This document shows positions 37,096 to 45,222 of a stretch of DNA of 64,000 bases, piece after piece. Source of the stretch: an uncultured Chryseobacterium sp. (GTDB taxonomy: Bacteria; Bacteroidota; Bacteroidia; Flavobacteriales; Weeksellaceae); assembly GCA_913778085.1 (NCBI GenBank), contig CAJYXJ010000006.1, positions 1-64,000 on the forward strand, given 5' to 3'. The first letter of the stretch is position 1; the number at the start of each line of letters is the position of its first letter. A program made the translations under genes and the position numbers. The notes under the pieces are model-generated. The model ran no database searches, was not told where the DNA came from, and was given only the letters and a program-made list of their open reading frames with translations.

Positions 37096-38349
37096 TTATT
37101 TTAAAGCGTTTAAAGCATTTTCCAGCTTCGGCATCATGGCTGAAATTTCTTCAGTGGCCAATCCTCCTACAGAAGCTCTGAACCAAGGTTCGGATTTTTC
37201 TTCTCCGAATGCAGAGAAAGGAACCAAAGCAACGCCTGCTTCATTGATCAGATAGAATACCAAATCGGAAGAGTTTTCGATCACCATTCCGTCCGGCTTA
37301 GCTTTGCCGATATAATCCAATTTAATAGTCAGGTAAAGTGCTCCCATCGGCTCGATACTGTCAACAGAAAGACCTCTTCCTTTCAAATCTTGGATTCCTC
37401 CGTGAAGAACTTTCAGGCTGTTTTCCAGTTTTCCTTTGAAATCCTCAACGAAAGCATTTACCTCTTCCGGGTTTTCGTAATATTTTGCTGTTGCTTCCTG
37501 TTCAGGTTTTGGTGCCCAGGCTCCAACGTGTGTCAACAGCGCTTTCATTTTATCAAGAATATGAGCCGGACCGAATCCCCAGCCTACACGAACTCCCGTT
37601 GCGGCAAGGCACTTGGAAATACCGTCGATATACACTGTATATTCTTTCATTTCAGGGAACAGGGAAACCGGATCTACGTGCTCCGCCCCAAAAGTAAGGT
37701 TGGAATAGATCTGATCGTACATCAGGTACAACGGTTTTTCGTCTTCGCTTCTCTTTTTGTTTTCTTCCAGAATCAGTTCACAGATTTCAGAAAGCTGCTC
37801 TCTGGTAAACATTGTTCCCGTAGGATTCAGTGGCGAACAAAGCGCTACCAGAACCGCTCCTGATAAATGCGGTCTCAGGTCGTCAGCTGTAGGAAGAAAA
37901 TTATTTTCAGGGGTTGTTTTTACCTCGATCGCATCAGCAGACGTAAGGTATGCATAGTGGTTGTTGTTCCAAGACGGGATCGGATATACTACTTTATCCC
38001 CTTCATCAACGATGGTTTTGTATACGGCATAGATCAAAGGTCTCGAACCGGCCGTGATCAGGATGTCATTCGGAGAATAATCCAGGTTCCATCTTGTTTT
38101 TAAATCTTTGGAAACTTCTTTTCTTAAAGATAAAAGTCCGTTCGCAGGCGGATAATTTGTCAGATTATTCTGATAAGCTTTCTGAATTTCCTCCTTCAGC
38201 TGAGCAGGAATAGGATAAATATTAGAATTTAAATCCCCAATCGTAAGATTGGCAATCTCCGCTCCTTTTGCTTTTAAATCATTTACTTCATTACCAATTT
38301 TTACGATTTCAGAACCTATCAGGTTCGCCGCTAATTTTGAAACTTTCAC
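37096..38349 (-). CDS. PLP-dependent aminotransferase (class I/II)
   Basis: 417 residues from a GTG start at 38349 (sequence begins KVSKLAANLIGSEIVKIG); a longer reading to 38427 passes through a palindrome and is unlikely. It is a fold-type I aspartate-aminotransferase-like enzyme: NLTIGDL near 40, PIPSWNNNHYAYL, CSPLNPTGTMFT (Asn-Pro), YDQIYSN (Asp), and the PLP lysine in GISKCLAATGVRVGWGF. Substrate not certain; aspartate or related amino acids are likely. It may share a transcript with the upstream phospho-sugar mutase. Confidence 0.88.
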   Translation of the reverse strand: MKVSKLAANLIGSEIVKIGNEVNDLKAKGAEIANLTIGDLNSNIYPIPAQLKEEIQKAYQNNLTNYPPANGLLSLRKEVSKDLKTRWNLDYSPNDILITAGSRPLIYAVYKTIVDEGDKVVYPIPSWNNNHYAYLTSADAIEVKTTPENNFLPTADDLRPHLSGAVLVALCSPLNPTGTMFTREQLSEICELILEENKKRSEDEKPLYLMYDQIYSNLTFGAEHVDPVSLFPEMKEYTVYIDGISKCLAATGVRVGWGFGPAHILDKMKALLTHVGAWAPKPEQEATAKYYENPEEVNAFVEDFKGKLENSLKVLHGGIQDLKGRGLSVDSIEPMGALYLTIKLDYIGKAKPDGMVIENSSDLVFYLINEAGVALVPFSAFGEEKSEPWFRASVGGLATEEISAMMPKLENALNALK

Positions 38350-38379
38350 TTTTACTTTTATTTTAATATTATTAATGTA

Positions 38380-38430
38380 ACGATGTAGTAGTTTGGCAAT
38401 CATTGGTATATTGCCAAACCAATACATCGT
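38380..38430. repeat. Long palindrome ahead of the aminotransferase gene
   Basis: ACGATGTA + 3 nt + GTTTGGCAAT (38380-38400) pairs with ATTGCCAAAC + 3 nt + TACATCGT (38410-38430), 19 of 21 positions, across a 9-nt loop. It fills the gap between the mutase stop and the aminotransferase start. It has no T-run and so is not an ordinary terminator. Confidence 0.75.
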
Positions 38431-38438
38431 TGATTTAT

Positions 38439-40154
38439 TTATGCTAACTGCAGGTCATTTCTTACCTGGTTGATTTTCTCTTCCAATGATTTCTGCTTGT
38501 CTCTGAAATCTGATGCAGAAGTAACAGCATCTTTCACCGAAATATAGAACTTGATTTTAGGCTCCGTTCCCGAAGGTCTTACACAGACTTTCGTTCCGTC
38601 CTGCGTGTAATAAATCAGCACATTCGATTTTGGAATGTCATTCATTACCTGTTTTTCATTTTTGGAAACGATAAAATTCGTCTGCTCCTTGAAATCCTTT
38701 ACTTCTTCTACCGGGGAACCTGCCAACTGCTTCGGCGGGTTTTCGCGGAAATTTTTCATCATATTCTGGATTTCTTCCGCCCCGTCTCTTCCTTTTCTTA
38801 CCAGATTAACCAGCCCTTCATAATACATGCCTGTTTCCTGGTAAATTTCGATCAGGTATTCGTACATGGTTCTTCCGTTGGCTTTGCACCATGCCGCGAT
38901 CTCACAGGCAAGAACGATACTTCCGCAAGAATCTTTATCGCGAACGAAGTCCCCGGTCATGAATCCGAAGCTTTCTTCTCCTCCGCAGATGAACTTTTCT
39001 TTTCCTTCCACATCACGGATCATTTTTCCGATCCATTTAAATCCTGTCAATCCCACTTTGCACTGAACACCGAATTTCTGGGCAATATCAAAGAAAATAT
39101 CGGACGTTACAATCGTGGAACCGATAAACTCTTTTCCGGTAATCCTGTCCTGCTTTCTCCATTCGTTCAGGATATAATACGTCAGGATCGTGTTGGTCTG
39201 GTTTCCGTTTAACAATTCGATTTCACCGTCCAGGTTTCTTACGGCAATTCCCAATCGGTCTCCATCCGGGTCCGTTCCGATAACGATATCGGCATTGGTG
39301 ATTTTGGCAAGATCCATCGCCATTTCAAGGGCTGCCGGTTCCTCAGGGTTTGGAGAATCAACGGTCGGGAAATTTCCGCTTGGGATCATCTGCTCCTTTA
39401 CCAGGTCAATTTTTTTGAAACCTGCTTTTTCCAACGCTTTAGGAACGGTGGTGTAGGTTGTCCCGTGGATGGAAGTAAAAACAATATTTAAATTTTCCTT
39501 TCCGACATTCTGATAGGTGGAATTTTCGATACAAGCGTCGATATACACGTCATCCTGCTCCTCTCCGATCCACTCGATCAGGTCATCATTTCCGTTGAAT
39601 TTTATTTTGTCGAACTGTACGGAAAGTACTTCGGCAATAATCGCTTCGTCATGCGGCGGAACGATCTGCGCGCCGTCATTCCAGTATACTTTATATCCGT
39701 TGTACTCCGGCGGATTGTGGGAGGCGGTCAATACGATTCCTCCATGACAGTTTCTGTTTCTTACCGTGAAAGACAATTCCGGAGTCGGACGGTGGTCTTT
39801 GAAAAGCAATACTTTAATTCCATTGGCTGTCAGTACATCGGCTACCAGTTTTCCGAATTCCCTTGAGTTGTTTCTTACGTCATATGCAATGGCCACTTTA
39901 ATTTCTTCCCCTTGAAACTGCTTTAACATGTAGTTCGCAAGTCCCTGTGTGGCCTGCCCTAACGTGTATTTATTTAAACGGTTGGTTCCTACGCCCATGA
40001 TTCCTCTCATTCCTCCGGTTCCGAATTCCAGCGGCCGGTAAAAAGAGTCTTCCAGATCCGGCGAATTGCCGTCAATTAATAATTGTACCGCACTTCTTGT
40101 TTCTTCATCAAATGATTCGTGCAACCAGAGTTTTGCTTTTTCTAATGTTGTCAT
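38439..40154 (-). CDS. Phospho-sugar mutase (phosphoglucomutase-type)
   Basis: 571 residues of the alpha-D-phosphohexomutase superfamily. The active-site phosphoserine loop is TASHNPPEYNGYKVYW near residue 145, the metal-binding loop is DPDGDRLG near 295, the sugar-binding loop is GGEESFGFMTGDF near 393 and the phosphate-binding loop is RPSGTEPKIKFY near 525. It interconverts hexose-1- and -6-phosphates (glucose or mannose). It is cytoplasmic and probably leads a transcript with the aminotransferase and kdsB genes. Confidence 0.93.
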   Translation of the reverse strand: MTTLEKAKLWLHESFDEETRSAVQLLIDGNSPDLEDSFYRPLEFGTGGMRGIMGVGTNRLNKYTLGQATQGLANYMLKQFQGEEIKVAIAYDVRNNSREFGKLVADVLTANGIKVLLFKDHRPTPELSFTVRNRNCHGGIVLTASHNPPEYNGYKVYWNDGAQIVPPHDEAIIAEVLSVQFDKIKFNGNDDLIEWIGEEQDDVYIDACIENSTYQNVGKENLNIVFTSIHGTTYTTVPKALEKAGFKKIDLVKEQMIPSGNFPTVDSPNPEEPAALEMAMDLAKITNADIVIGTDPDGDRLGIAVRNLDGEIELLNGNQTNTILTYYILNEWRKQDRITGKEFIGSTIVTSDIFFDIAQKFGVQCKVGLTGFKWIGKMIRDVEGKEKFICGGEESFGFMTGDFVRDKDSCGSIVLACEIAAWCKANGRTMYEYLIEIYQETGMYYEGLVNLVRKGRDGAEEIQNMMKNFRENPPKQLAGSPVEEVKDFKEQTNFIVSKNEKQVMNDIPKSNVLIYYTQDGTKVCVRPSGTEPKIKFYISVKDAVTSASDFRDKQKSLEEKINQVRNDLQLA

Positions 40155-40245
40155 ATTTGTATTTTGTACAGTTTATTTGCAGGATGATGGGTGGTTGGTG
40201 AAGGTTAAAGTTTTCCAACACTGTTCAAGCCTTATTTGTTTTTAT

Positions 40246-40857
40246 TTAATTTAAAAGTTCAATTTTTAAATCCGGCAATCTTTTTTTTAACTCAATGATT
40301 TTTAACTGAAGGTCATTCTGATCAAAAATAGAATCGCCAAAAATTTCCCCGTTGATCTCAAAACTGATGGTTGTAAAATCTTCGGATGAATCAGTTTCTG
40401 TAATTTCTCTAAAAACAGTCTTTCCATATTCAAAAATAAAATGCCCGGATTTTTTATTACAGACGGTTTTTAATTCGCAACGATCAGAAACAGCATTAAT
40501 AACTGTCATTCCGACACGGCAAAATTCATCGCCGACCTCAAGATGTTTTTTTTCGTTGCTGCATGCTCCGATTTTTGTCATAATGCATTCGGCTTTAGTG
40601 AGATCGTAAGATTCTTCCAGAGACATTCCGGCATCATATTTTATATACAATGAATTGAACTGAGCATTAATAACTATTTCGCCACATTTATTATCAAAAT
40701 ATTCATCGACTGCATGACAAAGAGCTCCAGACACGAGAGAATTCAAATTGTTCTCCTTAAAACAATCTTCAAAATACATTTTAGGACGAAGCCTTACATG
40801 ATCCATCGGATCAATTGCATATAATGGATATTCGGCGTATAATTTTTTCTCTTCCAA
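40246..40857 (-). CDS. Stand-alone GyrB-like GHKL ATPase domain, degenerate
   Basis: 203 residues from a TTG start. The whole length aligns by eye with the N-terminal ATPase domain of GyrB/ParE: VRLRPKMYF (21-29, for VRKRPGMYI), GALCHAVDE (44-52, for EVVDNAIDEA), YDAGMS (74-79, for DDGRGI), AECIMTKIGA (89-98) and CRVGMTVINAVS (113-124, for GVGVSVVNAL). The transducer and TOPRIM domains are absent. The catalytic Glu and Mg-binding Asn of motif N1 appear to be Gly and His, and the GxHGxG lid is altered, so ATP hydrolysis is doubtful. It ends a six-gene array, 8 nt after the GIN lipoprotein. Function unknown. Confidence 0.72.
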   Translation of the reverse strand: MEEKKLYAEYPLYAIDPMDHVRLRPKMYFEDCFKENNLNSLVSGALCHAVDEYFDNKCGEIVINAQFNSLYIKYDAGMSLEESYDLTKAECIMTKIGACSNEKKHLEVGDEFCRVGMTVINAVSDRCELKTVCNKKSGHFIFEYGKTVFREITETDSSEDFTTISFEINGEIFGDSIFDQNDLQLKIIELKKRLPDLKIELLN

Positions 40858-40865
40858 TTTCTGAT

Positions 40866-41567
40866 TTACTCTAATTTTTTATTCTCCACCCTGGTATCTT
40901 TATCTATTTTAAACGCCCGGATCGGATCATTATAATAGATAAATTTTGCGGTATTCTGAACATGTCCTTTCAGGGAATCTTTTACGTTTACTTCTGCATA
41001 ATTTCCGTTTTTGGAATCGATCTTCAGGTTTTCGATTTTCCAGTAAGGGGCGATCAGGCTTGCCGTGTCGGCGATTTTGATCACCGCGTCTTTGGTCTGT
41101 CCGAGAAAGTTGGCTCTGCTGCGGTTCAGCATTTCCACTTCTGCCCTTCTTGTATTTACCGAACCCATAAAAGTAGCGAAATTCTTTAAATTAAGCCTAA
41201 AATTATCGGTCTTAATTTCACTGGAAATGTTCATCTCTACTGAGTCGGAAATGGCCACTTTTTCCAGATTGTATTTCGAGTAAATCGTGACATTATAAAA
41301 ATCCACGCTTTTTGTTCCACGTTTTTCTTTGATGGTTAACGTTTTATCATCCACTTCAACATCCAAATTATCCGCAACATTTGGATAGGTTTCTATTTCC
41401 ACGAAGTTCTTATTCCCTCTTGCATAAAACACCCGGAATTTCCCTTCCAGATCGAGGTTTACAAATTCCGGCACATCCACATCTTTCCGCTCGATATTTC
41501 CTTTTTGAGAAACTTTTCCGCAGGAAACCAGAGCAACTAAAAATAATATATAAAATATTTTTTTCAT
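40866..41567 (-). CDS. Head GIN domain (DUF2807) lipoprotein
   Basis: 233 residues with a lipobox LVSCG near residue 17. The rest is a repetitive right-handed beta-type GIN/DUF2807 domain: VPEFVNLDLEGKFRVFYARG near the start, VEIETYPNVADNLDVEVDDKTLTIK, and later ladder-like Asn/Ser/Ala strands. It is a Bacteroidota envelope lipoprotein family of unknown function. It starts 5 nt after the stop of the PD-(D/E)XK-like gene and ends 8 nt before the GyrB-like gene. Confidence 0.85.
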   Translation of the reverse strand: MKKIFYILFLVALVSCGKVSQKGNIERKDVDVPEFVNLDLEGKFRVFYARGNKNFVEIETYPNVADNLDVEVDDKTLTIKEKRGTKSVDFYNVTIYSKYNLEKVAISDSVEMNISSEIKTDNFRLNLKNFATFMGSVNTRRAEVEMLNRSRANFLGQTKDAVIKIADTASLIAPYWKIENLKIDSKNGNYAEVNVKDSLKGHVQNTAKFIYYNDPIRAFKIDKDTRVENKKLE

Positions 41568-41572
41568 ATCGA

Positions 41573-42085
41573 CTAAACTATAACAATATTGGTTTGCATA
41601 TCGATTCTAAAACCATGTTCTTGCTGAAAAGATTTTTTAAATTCATTATCAATTACAACAAATTTTCCTTTCTTTCTGTTATTACAACCAAATACTTTTT
41701 TATGGACAAACAATTTCAGTTGTTCAGGATGAAATTCTTTTAAAAAATTAATTGTACTTACAAGCTGACCAAGCATCTCACCACTATTCAAACTTTTTTT
41801 ATCTTTTAATTCTACCAAATATAAATGTTTATCAGTAGTCAACATTCCTTCACATCTTCCTCTTCCTTTAAATTCATGATCCTGAATAACACATTTATCA
41901 ATAGCTATAAACATAATATCATAACCTTCCCCATTATTTCCTCGATCATTTATAACTTCTGCCTGCCAGATCTCTTTATTGTTTTCAATTATATATACAG
42001 GAGTTCCGTCTTCATTGTCATATAATCCGAAATTCTTTTTATTCTTTGGAACCTGTATAAACTTTTCTTCAAAAAAATTTATCAT
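41573..42085 (-). CDS. PD-(D/E)XK nuclease-like protein paired with an ATPase
   Basis: 170 residues with no close relative that I recognise. The central block reads CEGMLTTDKHLYLVELKDK (residues 78-96): Glu79 or Asp85, then Glu92-x-Lys94 after a hydrophobic strand, followed by Gln107 in a helix. This is the layout of the PD-(D/E)XK nuclease fold. Its ATG overlaps the ATPase stop by 4 nt (ATGA), so the two proteins are made together. Inference: a nuclease or nucleic-acid-binding effector run by the ATPase, as in two-gene anti-phage systems; not matched to a named system. AT-rich. Confidence 0.6.
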   Translation of the reverse strand: MINFFEEKFIQVPKNKKNFGLYDNEDGTPVYIIENNKEIWQAEVINDRGNNGEGYDIMFIAIDKCVIQDHEFKGRGRCEGMLTTDKHLYLVELKDKKSLNSGEMLGQLVSTINFLKEFHPEQLKLFVHKKVFGCNNRKKGKFVVIDNEFKKSFQQEHGFRIDMQTNIVIV

Positions 42086-43314
42086 AATTGTTCTTCCAAT
42101 TCTAACAATTTATCAAAAATTTCATTACTTTTTTTCAATCCTTTATTCAAAAAATTATCATCTGATGGAATTCCTTCAAAATTAGGGAGCAATCTCAAAG
42201 TCCCATCCTCTTCATTCATTTCATAAATTGAGATTTGATCGGGATTAATTAGCAGATCAACAGTTAATAGATTATCTAAATCATTTAAAACCTGTTTGTT
42301 TTCATTTTTCTTAGCTTTGTTAAAAAGATTATAGGCTTCAATCATAATTCCTAGAAAACTTATTAAATACGGACTATGAGATGTAATGATAAGCTTATTA
42401 CCCGGAATCTTATTATTAATAGATATAAGACTTTTAATAATTTCAAGTTGAGAGGAAGGAAATAAATTCTGTTCAGGTTCTTCAACAATATTAAAAAAAA
42501 CTTCTTTATTAAATTTCGCAGATAGTGCGGATATTGCTAATCTTTTTTGCTCATCAGTAAGGTTTTTATCTTTAGATATTGCCTCCACATTTTGACGAAA
42601 TCTATACTGCTGATCGTTATTCATACGATTTGATTCCCCAGATCTGAATTTTACACTCTGACTCAAATAATTTGAAACCATAAAAAGTGGAACCGATGAT
42701 TGAAATCCACTAGAAGATTCTGAAAGAAGTATTTTGTAATCTTTTCCAATTAGATTTACAACATCTAAATATTCATCATAGCTTACTAAAAGATTATTAA
42801 TTGGAAAATTGAGCGCATTATTGATAGTCTTTTTAGCATGATCAAACTCTGTCAGGAATTCGTTCAAAGCATCTGAAGCAAGCTTAAGTTCCTTGGCTGT
42901 TCTGACATAAGAAATAAAATTTCTTTCGGCTGGAACATACATAATTTGTGGAAGCTGGTAGCTAGTGTTTAATCTAAAAACAATTTTTAAAATATCTTTT
43001 TCAAATTTAAAATGATAAGCTTCACCAATATAGTCAATAACCGTTTCCTCATGCGCAGAAATATAATTTTCTAATCTATGATAAGTTAAAAAATCTTTTC
43101 TGAATCTATATTTTTTTTCCAACCATTCCTCATTAAAGTCACCTCTGGTCAGAGCCTTTTCAATCCACATAAATGTAGAAATTAATTTAGCTATTGTACT
43201 TTTACCGGATCCTTGATCACCTATAAAAATTGTATTCTTAGAAATTTTAATCCATCCCTCATTTTCAAGCAATCCTTCTTTTATAGGCCCAAAATTTTTA
43301 ATTCTGATCTTCAT
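42082..43314 (-). CDS. AAA (ABC/SMC-type, AAA_15/21-like) ATPase
   Basis: 410 residues. Walker A is GDQGSGKST at 32-40, an ABC-like signature is SESSSGFQS near 198-206, Walker B is FFNIVEEPE at 273-281 (Glu278, Glu279), and the H-loop is TSHSP near 311-315. The start KIRIKNFGPI and the YVPAERNF segment at 126-133 are typical of RecF/OLD-like ATPases of abortive infection and repair. It lacks a fused TOPRIM or HNH domain, so the nuclease function must come from its 4-nt-overlapping partner. It begins 12 nt after the GT2 stop. Likely a defence-type or DNA-end sensing ATPase. Confidence 0.85.
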   Translation of the reverse strand: MKIRIKNFGPIKEGLLENEGWIKISKNTIFIGDQGSGKSTIAKLISTFMWIEKALTRGDFNEEWLEKKYRFRKDFLTYHRLENYISAHEETVIDYIGEAYHFKFEKDILKIVFRLNTSYQLPQIMYVPAERNFISYVRTAKELKLASDALNEFLTEFDHAKKTINNALNFPINNLLVSYDEYLDVVNLIGKDYKILLSESSSGFQSSVPLFMVSNYLSQSVKFRSGESNRMNNDQQYRFRQNVEAISKDKNLTDEQKRLAISALSAKFNKEVFFNIVEEPEQNLFPSSQLEIIKSLISINNKIPGNKLIITSHSPYLISFLGIMIEAYNLFNKAKKNENKQVLNDLDNLLTVDLLINPDQISIYEMNEEDGTLRLLPNFEGIPSDDNFLNKGLKKSNEIFDKLLELEEQL

Positions 43315-43326
43315 AGCTAAATATTA

Positions 43327-44277
43327 TTAAATTACTTCATCAATATTGTAATTCTTGTGCTCCCGGTTGGTTCTGATAATCATTTCTCCTAAAAATCCGG
43401 CTACGAAAAGCAGGGTTCCCATAATCATCATCGTTAAAGCAATGAAAAACCATGGGTTGTTGGTAATCAGATGTCCGTATATTCCCCTAGCGACATCAAT
43501 AAGCTTGGAAAGGCCCAGCCAGAGTGCCGAAAGAAAACCGACAATAAACATCAGGGTTCCTACGGCTCCGAAAAAGTGCATCGGCCTTCCTCCGAAACGG
43601 CTGACAAACCAAAGGGTAACCAGATCCAGAAAGCCCCGGATGAATCTTTCGGTACCAAACTTTGAAGTTCCGTAAGGCCGTGCCTGGTGCTGAACCTCTT
43701 TTTCCGTAATTCTTCTGAAACCCGCATTGGCAGCCAAAACCGGAATGTACCGGTGCATATCACCATAGACATCAATCGATTTTACCACCTGTCTTTTATA
43801 AGCTTTCAATCCGCAGTTGAAATCGTGCAGGTAAACACCTGAAACCTTTCTTGCCGCTGCATTGAATAGCTTGGAAGGTACGTTTTTCGTCATCACATTA
43901 TCGAAACGTTTCTTTTTCCAGCCGGAAACAATGTCATAATTCTCATTGATAACCATAGCATACAATTCCGGGATTTCTTCCGGAAAATCCTGCAAATCAG
44001 CATCCATCGTGATGATAACATCGCCGTTCGTGCGTTCAAAAGCGGCGTGAAGCGCCTGGGATTTCCCGTAATTCTTGGAAAATTTAATTCCGTGAATCTG
44101 AGGGTGCTGAACTTTCAGGTTCTCAATGATACTCCACGATAAATCCGTACTCCCGTCATCGACAAACCATACTTCATAAGACAAGCCGTTTAACCGGCAC
44201 ACGTTATCAATCCTGGAAAAAAGTTCCTCTAAAGAAGCCTCTTCGTTCAGTAACGGAATAACTATAGATAAATTCAT
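43327..44277 (-). CDS. Glycosyltransferase family 2, polyprenyl-phosphate type
   Basis: 316 residues. GT2 core: LSIVIPLLNEEASLEELF, the DXD equivalent DADLQDFPEE near residue 94, and KAYKRQVVKSIDVYGDMHRYIP near 160. Two C-terminal membrane segments (about 232-255 and 275-297) anchor it, as in the GtrB/ArnC/DPM1-type enzymes that load a sugar onto polyprenyl phosphate. It follows DUF4199 by 17 nt and is followed 12 nt later by the ATPase gene, so all may be cotranscribed. Confidence 0.93.
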   Translation of the reverse strand: MNLSIVIPLLNEEASLEELFSRIDNVCRLNGLSYEVWFVDDGSTDLSWSIIENLKVQHPQIHGIKFSKNYGKSQALHAAFERTNGDVIITMDADLQDFPEEIPELYAMVINENYDIVSGWKKKRFDNVMTKNVPSKLFNAAARKVSGVYLHDFNCGLKAYKRQVVKSIDVYGDMHRYIPVLAANAGFRRITEKEVQHQARPYGTSKFGTERFIRGFLDLVTLWFVSRFGGRPMHFFGAVGTLMFIVGFLSALWLGLSKLIDVARGIYGHLITNNPWFFIALTMMIMGTLLFVAGFLGEMIIRTNREHKNYNIDEVI

Positions 44278-44294
44278 TTAATTTTTAATAAAAA

Positions 44295-44894
44295 TTATTC
44301 TTGATTATGCTCTTCCTGATAGATCGTTTTTGTTCTGAAAAACGCTCCGAAAAACAATGACAAAACTACGTAAAATATAAGTATTGCTGCAAAATATCCT
44401 GAAAAATGACTTGCCGTAAGCATATCTTTTCCTTTTACGGCATCCGGAGCAAAACTCGGAAGCCTTTCTCTGTACTTCTGATCCAGTTCATTGATATCTT
44501 TTTGATGCTTCAAAATCTTTCTGGCAGACTGGTATTCTTTATCCATTTCCGCTTTCTGGCGGGTTACATACTGATAATTAAGCAGCTTTTTGGCATCGGT
44601 GTCTGCAAAATTCAGGAATAAATAAACGCTGAAAATGGACAGGGCTCCCCCGATAAACATCGGGACAAATGCCCTTTTGAAAGCATCTTTAAAACTTACC
44701 ACCCGGTGGCTGCTCCAATAGGATTTTACCGACCAGAATGCAGTTCCGGCATAAATAATCGGCAAAACGAAAGCATTGGCTTTCAGCGAAATATCAAAAT
44801 AATTAACTCCTGAGAAGAAGTAATACACCACGAAAAAAACGATCATCGTAGCGCCAAACAGTAAAATTCCTAATGTGGAAGTGCTTTTCGTCAT
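44295..44894 (-). CDS. DUF4199 membrane protein
   Basis: 199 residues from the ATG at 44894 (start TKSTSTLGILLFGA); the longer reading to 44945 adds a non-family tail. Four hydrophobic segments (about 9-27, 36-53, 72-92 and 161-185) fit the DUF4199 family of Bacteroidota. It is an inner-membrane protein of unknown function that is usually found next to a GT2 gene, as here. It heads the six-gene array. Confidence 0.88.
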   Translation of the reverse strand: MTKSTSTLGILLFGATMIVFFVVYYFFSGVNYFDISLKANAFVLPIIYAGTAFWSVKSYWSSHRVVSFKDAFKRAFVPMFIGGALSIFSVYLFLNFADTDAKKLLNYQYVTRQKAEMDKEYQSARKILKHQKDINELDQKYRERLPSFAPDAVKGKDMLTASHFSGYFAAILIFYVVLSLFFGAFFRTKTIYQEEHNQE

Positions 44895-44991
44895 ATCTAA
44901 ATTTTTAGAAAATTTTTGAAAAATTATCAGGCTGAATTTCAGCAAACTACCGTCAACAGCCTGTTTTTTCAGTTAATTTTCTTTAATAATG

Positions 44992-45022
44992 TTTTGAGTT
45001 TTGTAAAATATTCCTACCTTTG
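44992..45022 (+). promoter_or_regulatory. Promoter of the SRP RNA gene
   Basis: TTTTG at 44992-44996 and TACCTTTG at 45015-45022 (TAnnTTTG), spacing 18 bp. The expected start at about 45027 coincides with the first paired base of the RNA. Confidence 0.75.
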
Positions 45023-45026
45023 CCAC

Positions 45027-45125
45027 GGCAAGTCCTAAACAACCAGCTCCTGAGAATCCTCCAGGGTGGGAACGCAGCAAAGGTAATTGGTCGTAGCGGT
45101 GTGATTTAGGTAGCTTGCCATTTTT
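45027..45125 (+). ncRNA. ffs: Signal recognition particle RNA (small bacterial type)
   Basis: A single long hairpin of about 93 nt. The ends GGCAAG (45027) and CTTGCC (to 45119) pair, then CCTAAA with TTTAGG, and so on inwards. The loop region carries the SRP Alu-free domain IV form: CTCCTGAGAATCC on one side and GGGTGGGAACGCAGC on the other, i.e. the conserved GGAA tetraloop-type and A-rich asymmetric bulge that bind Ffh. A run of nine T directly follows (terminator). The promoter fits exactly upstream. It targets nascent membrane and secreted proteins with Ffh and FtsY. Confidence 0.9.
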
Positions 45126-45222
45126 TTTTGGTTTTAAGTGAAGAGAGGTAATTTGAGAATTATCTTTTTTTGTTTTTAAATCTTTCAGCATTTCCATTTT
45201 CAAATTACCCTTCAACATTTAT

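Noticed and set aside
38350-38427. N-terminal extension of the aminotransferase to an upstream start
   Set aside because: The extension is encoded by a palindrome and shows no family similarity; a GTG at 38349 fits the family start.
44973-45218. 81-codon reading frame on - across the SRP RNA
   Set aside because: It overlaps the structured SRP RNA and its terminator, and its product has no family features.
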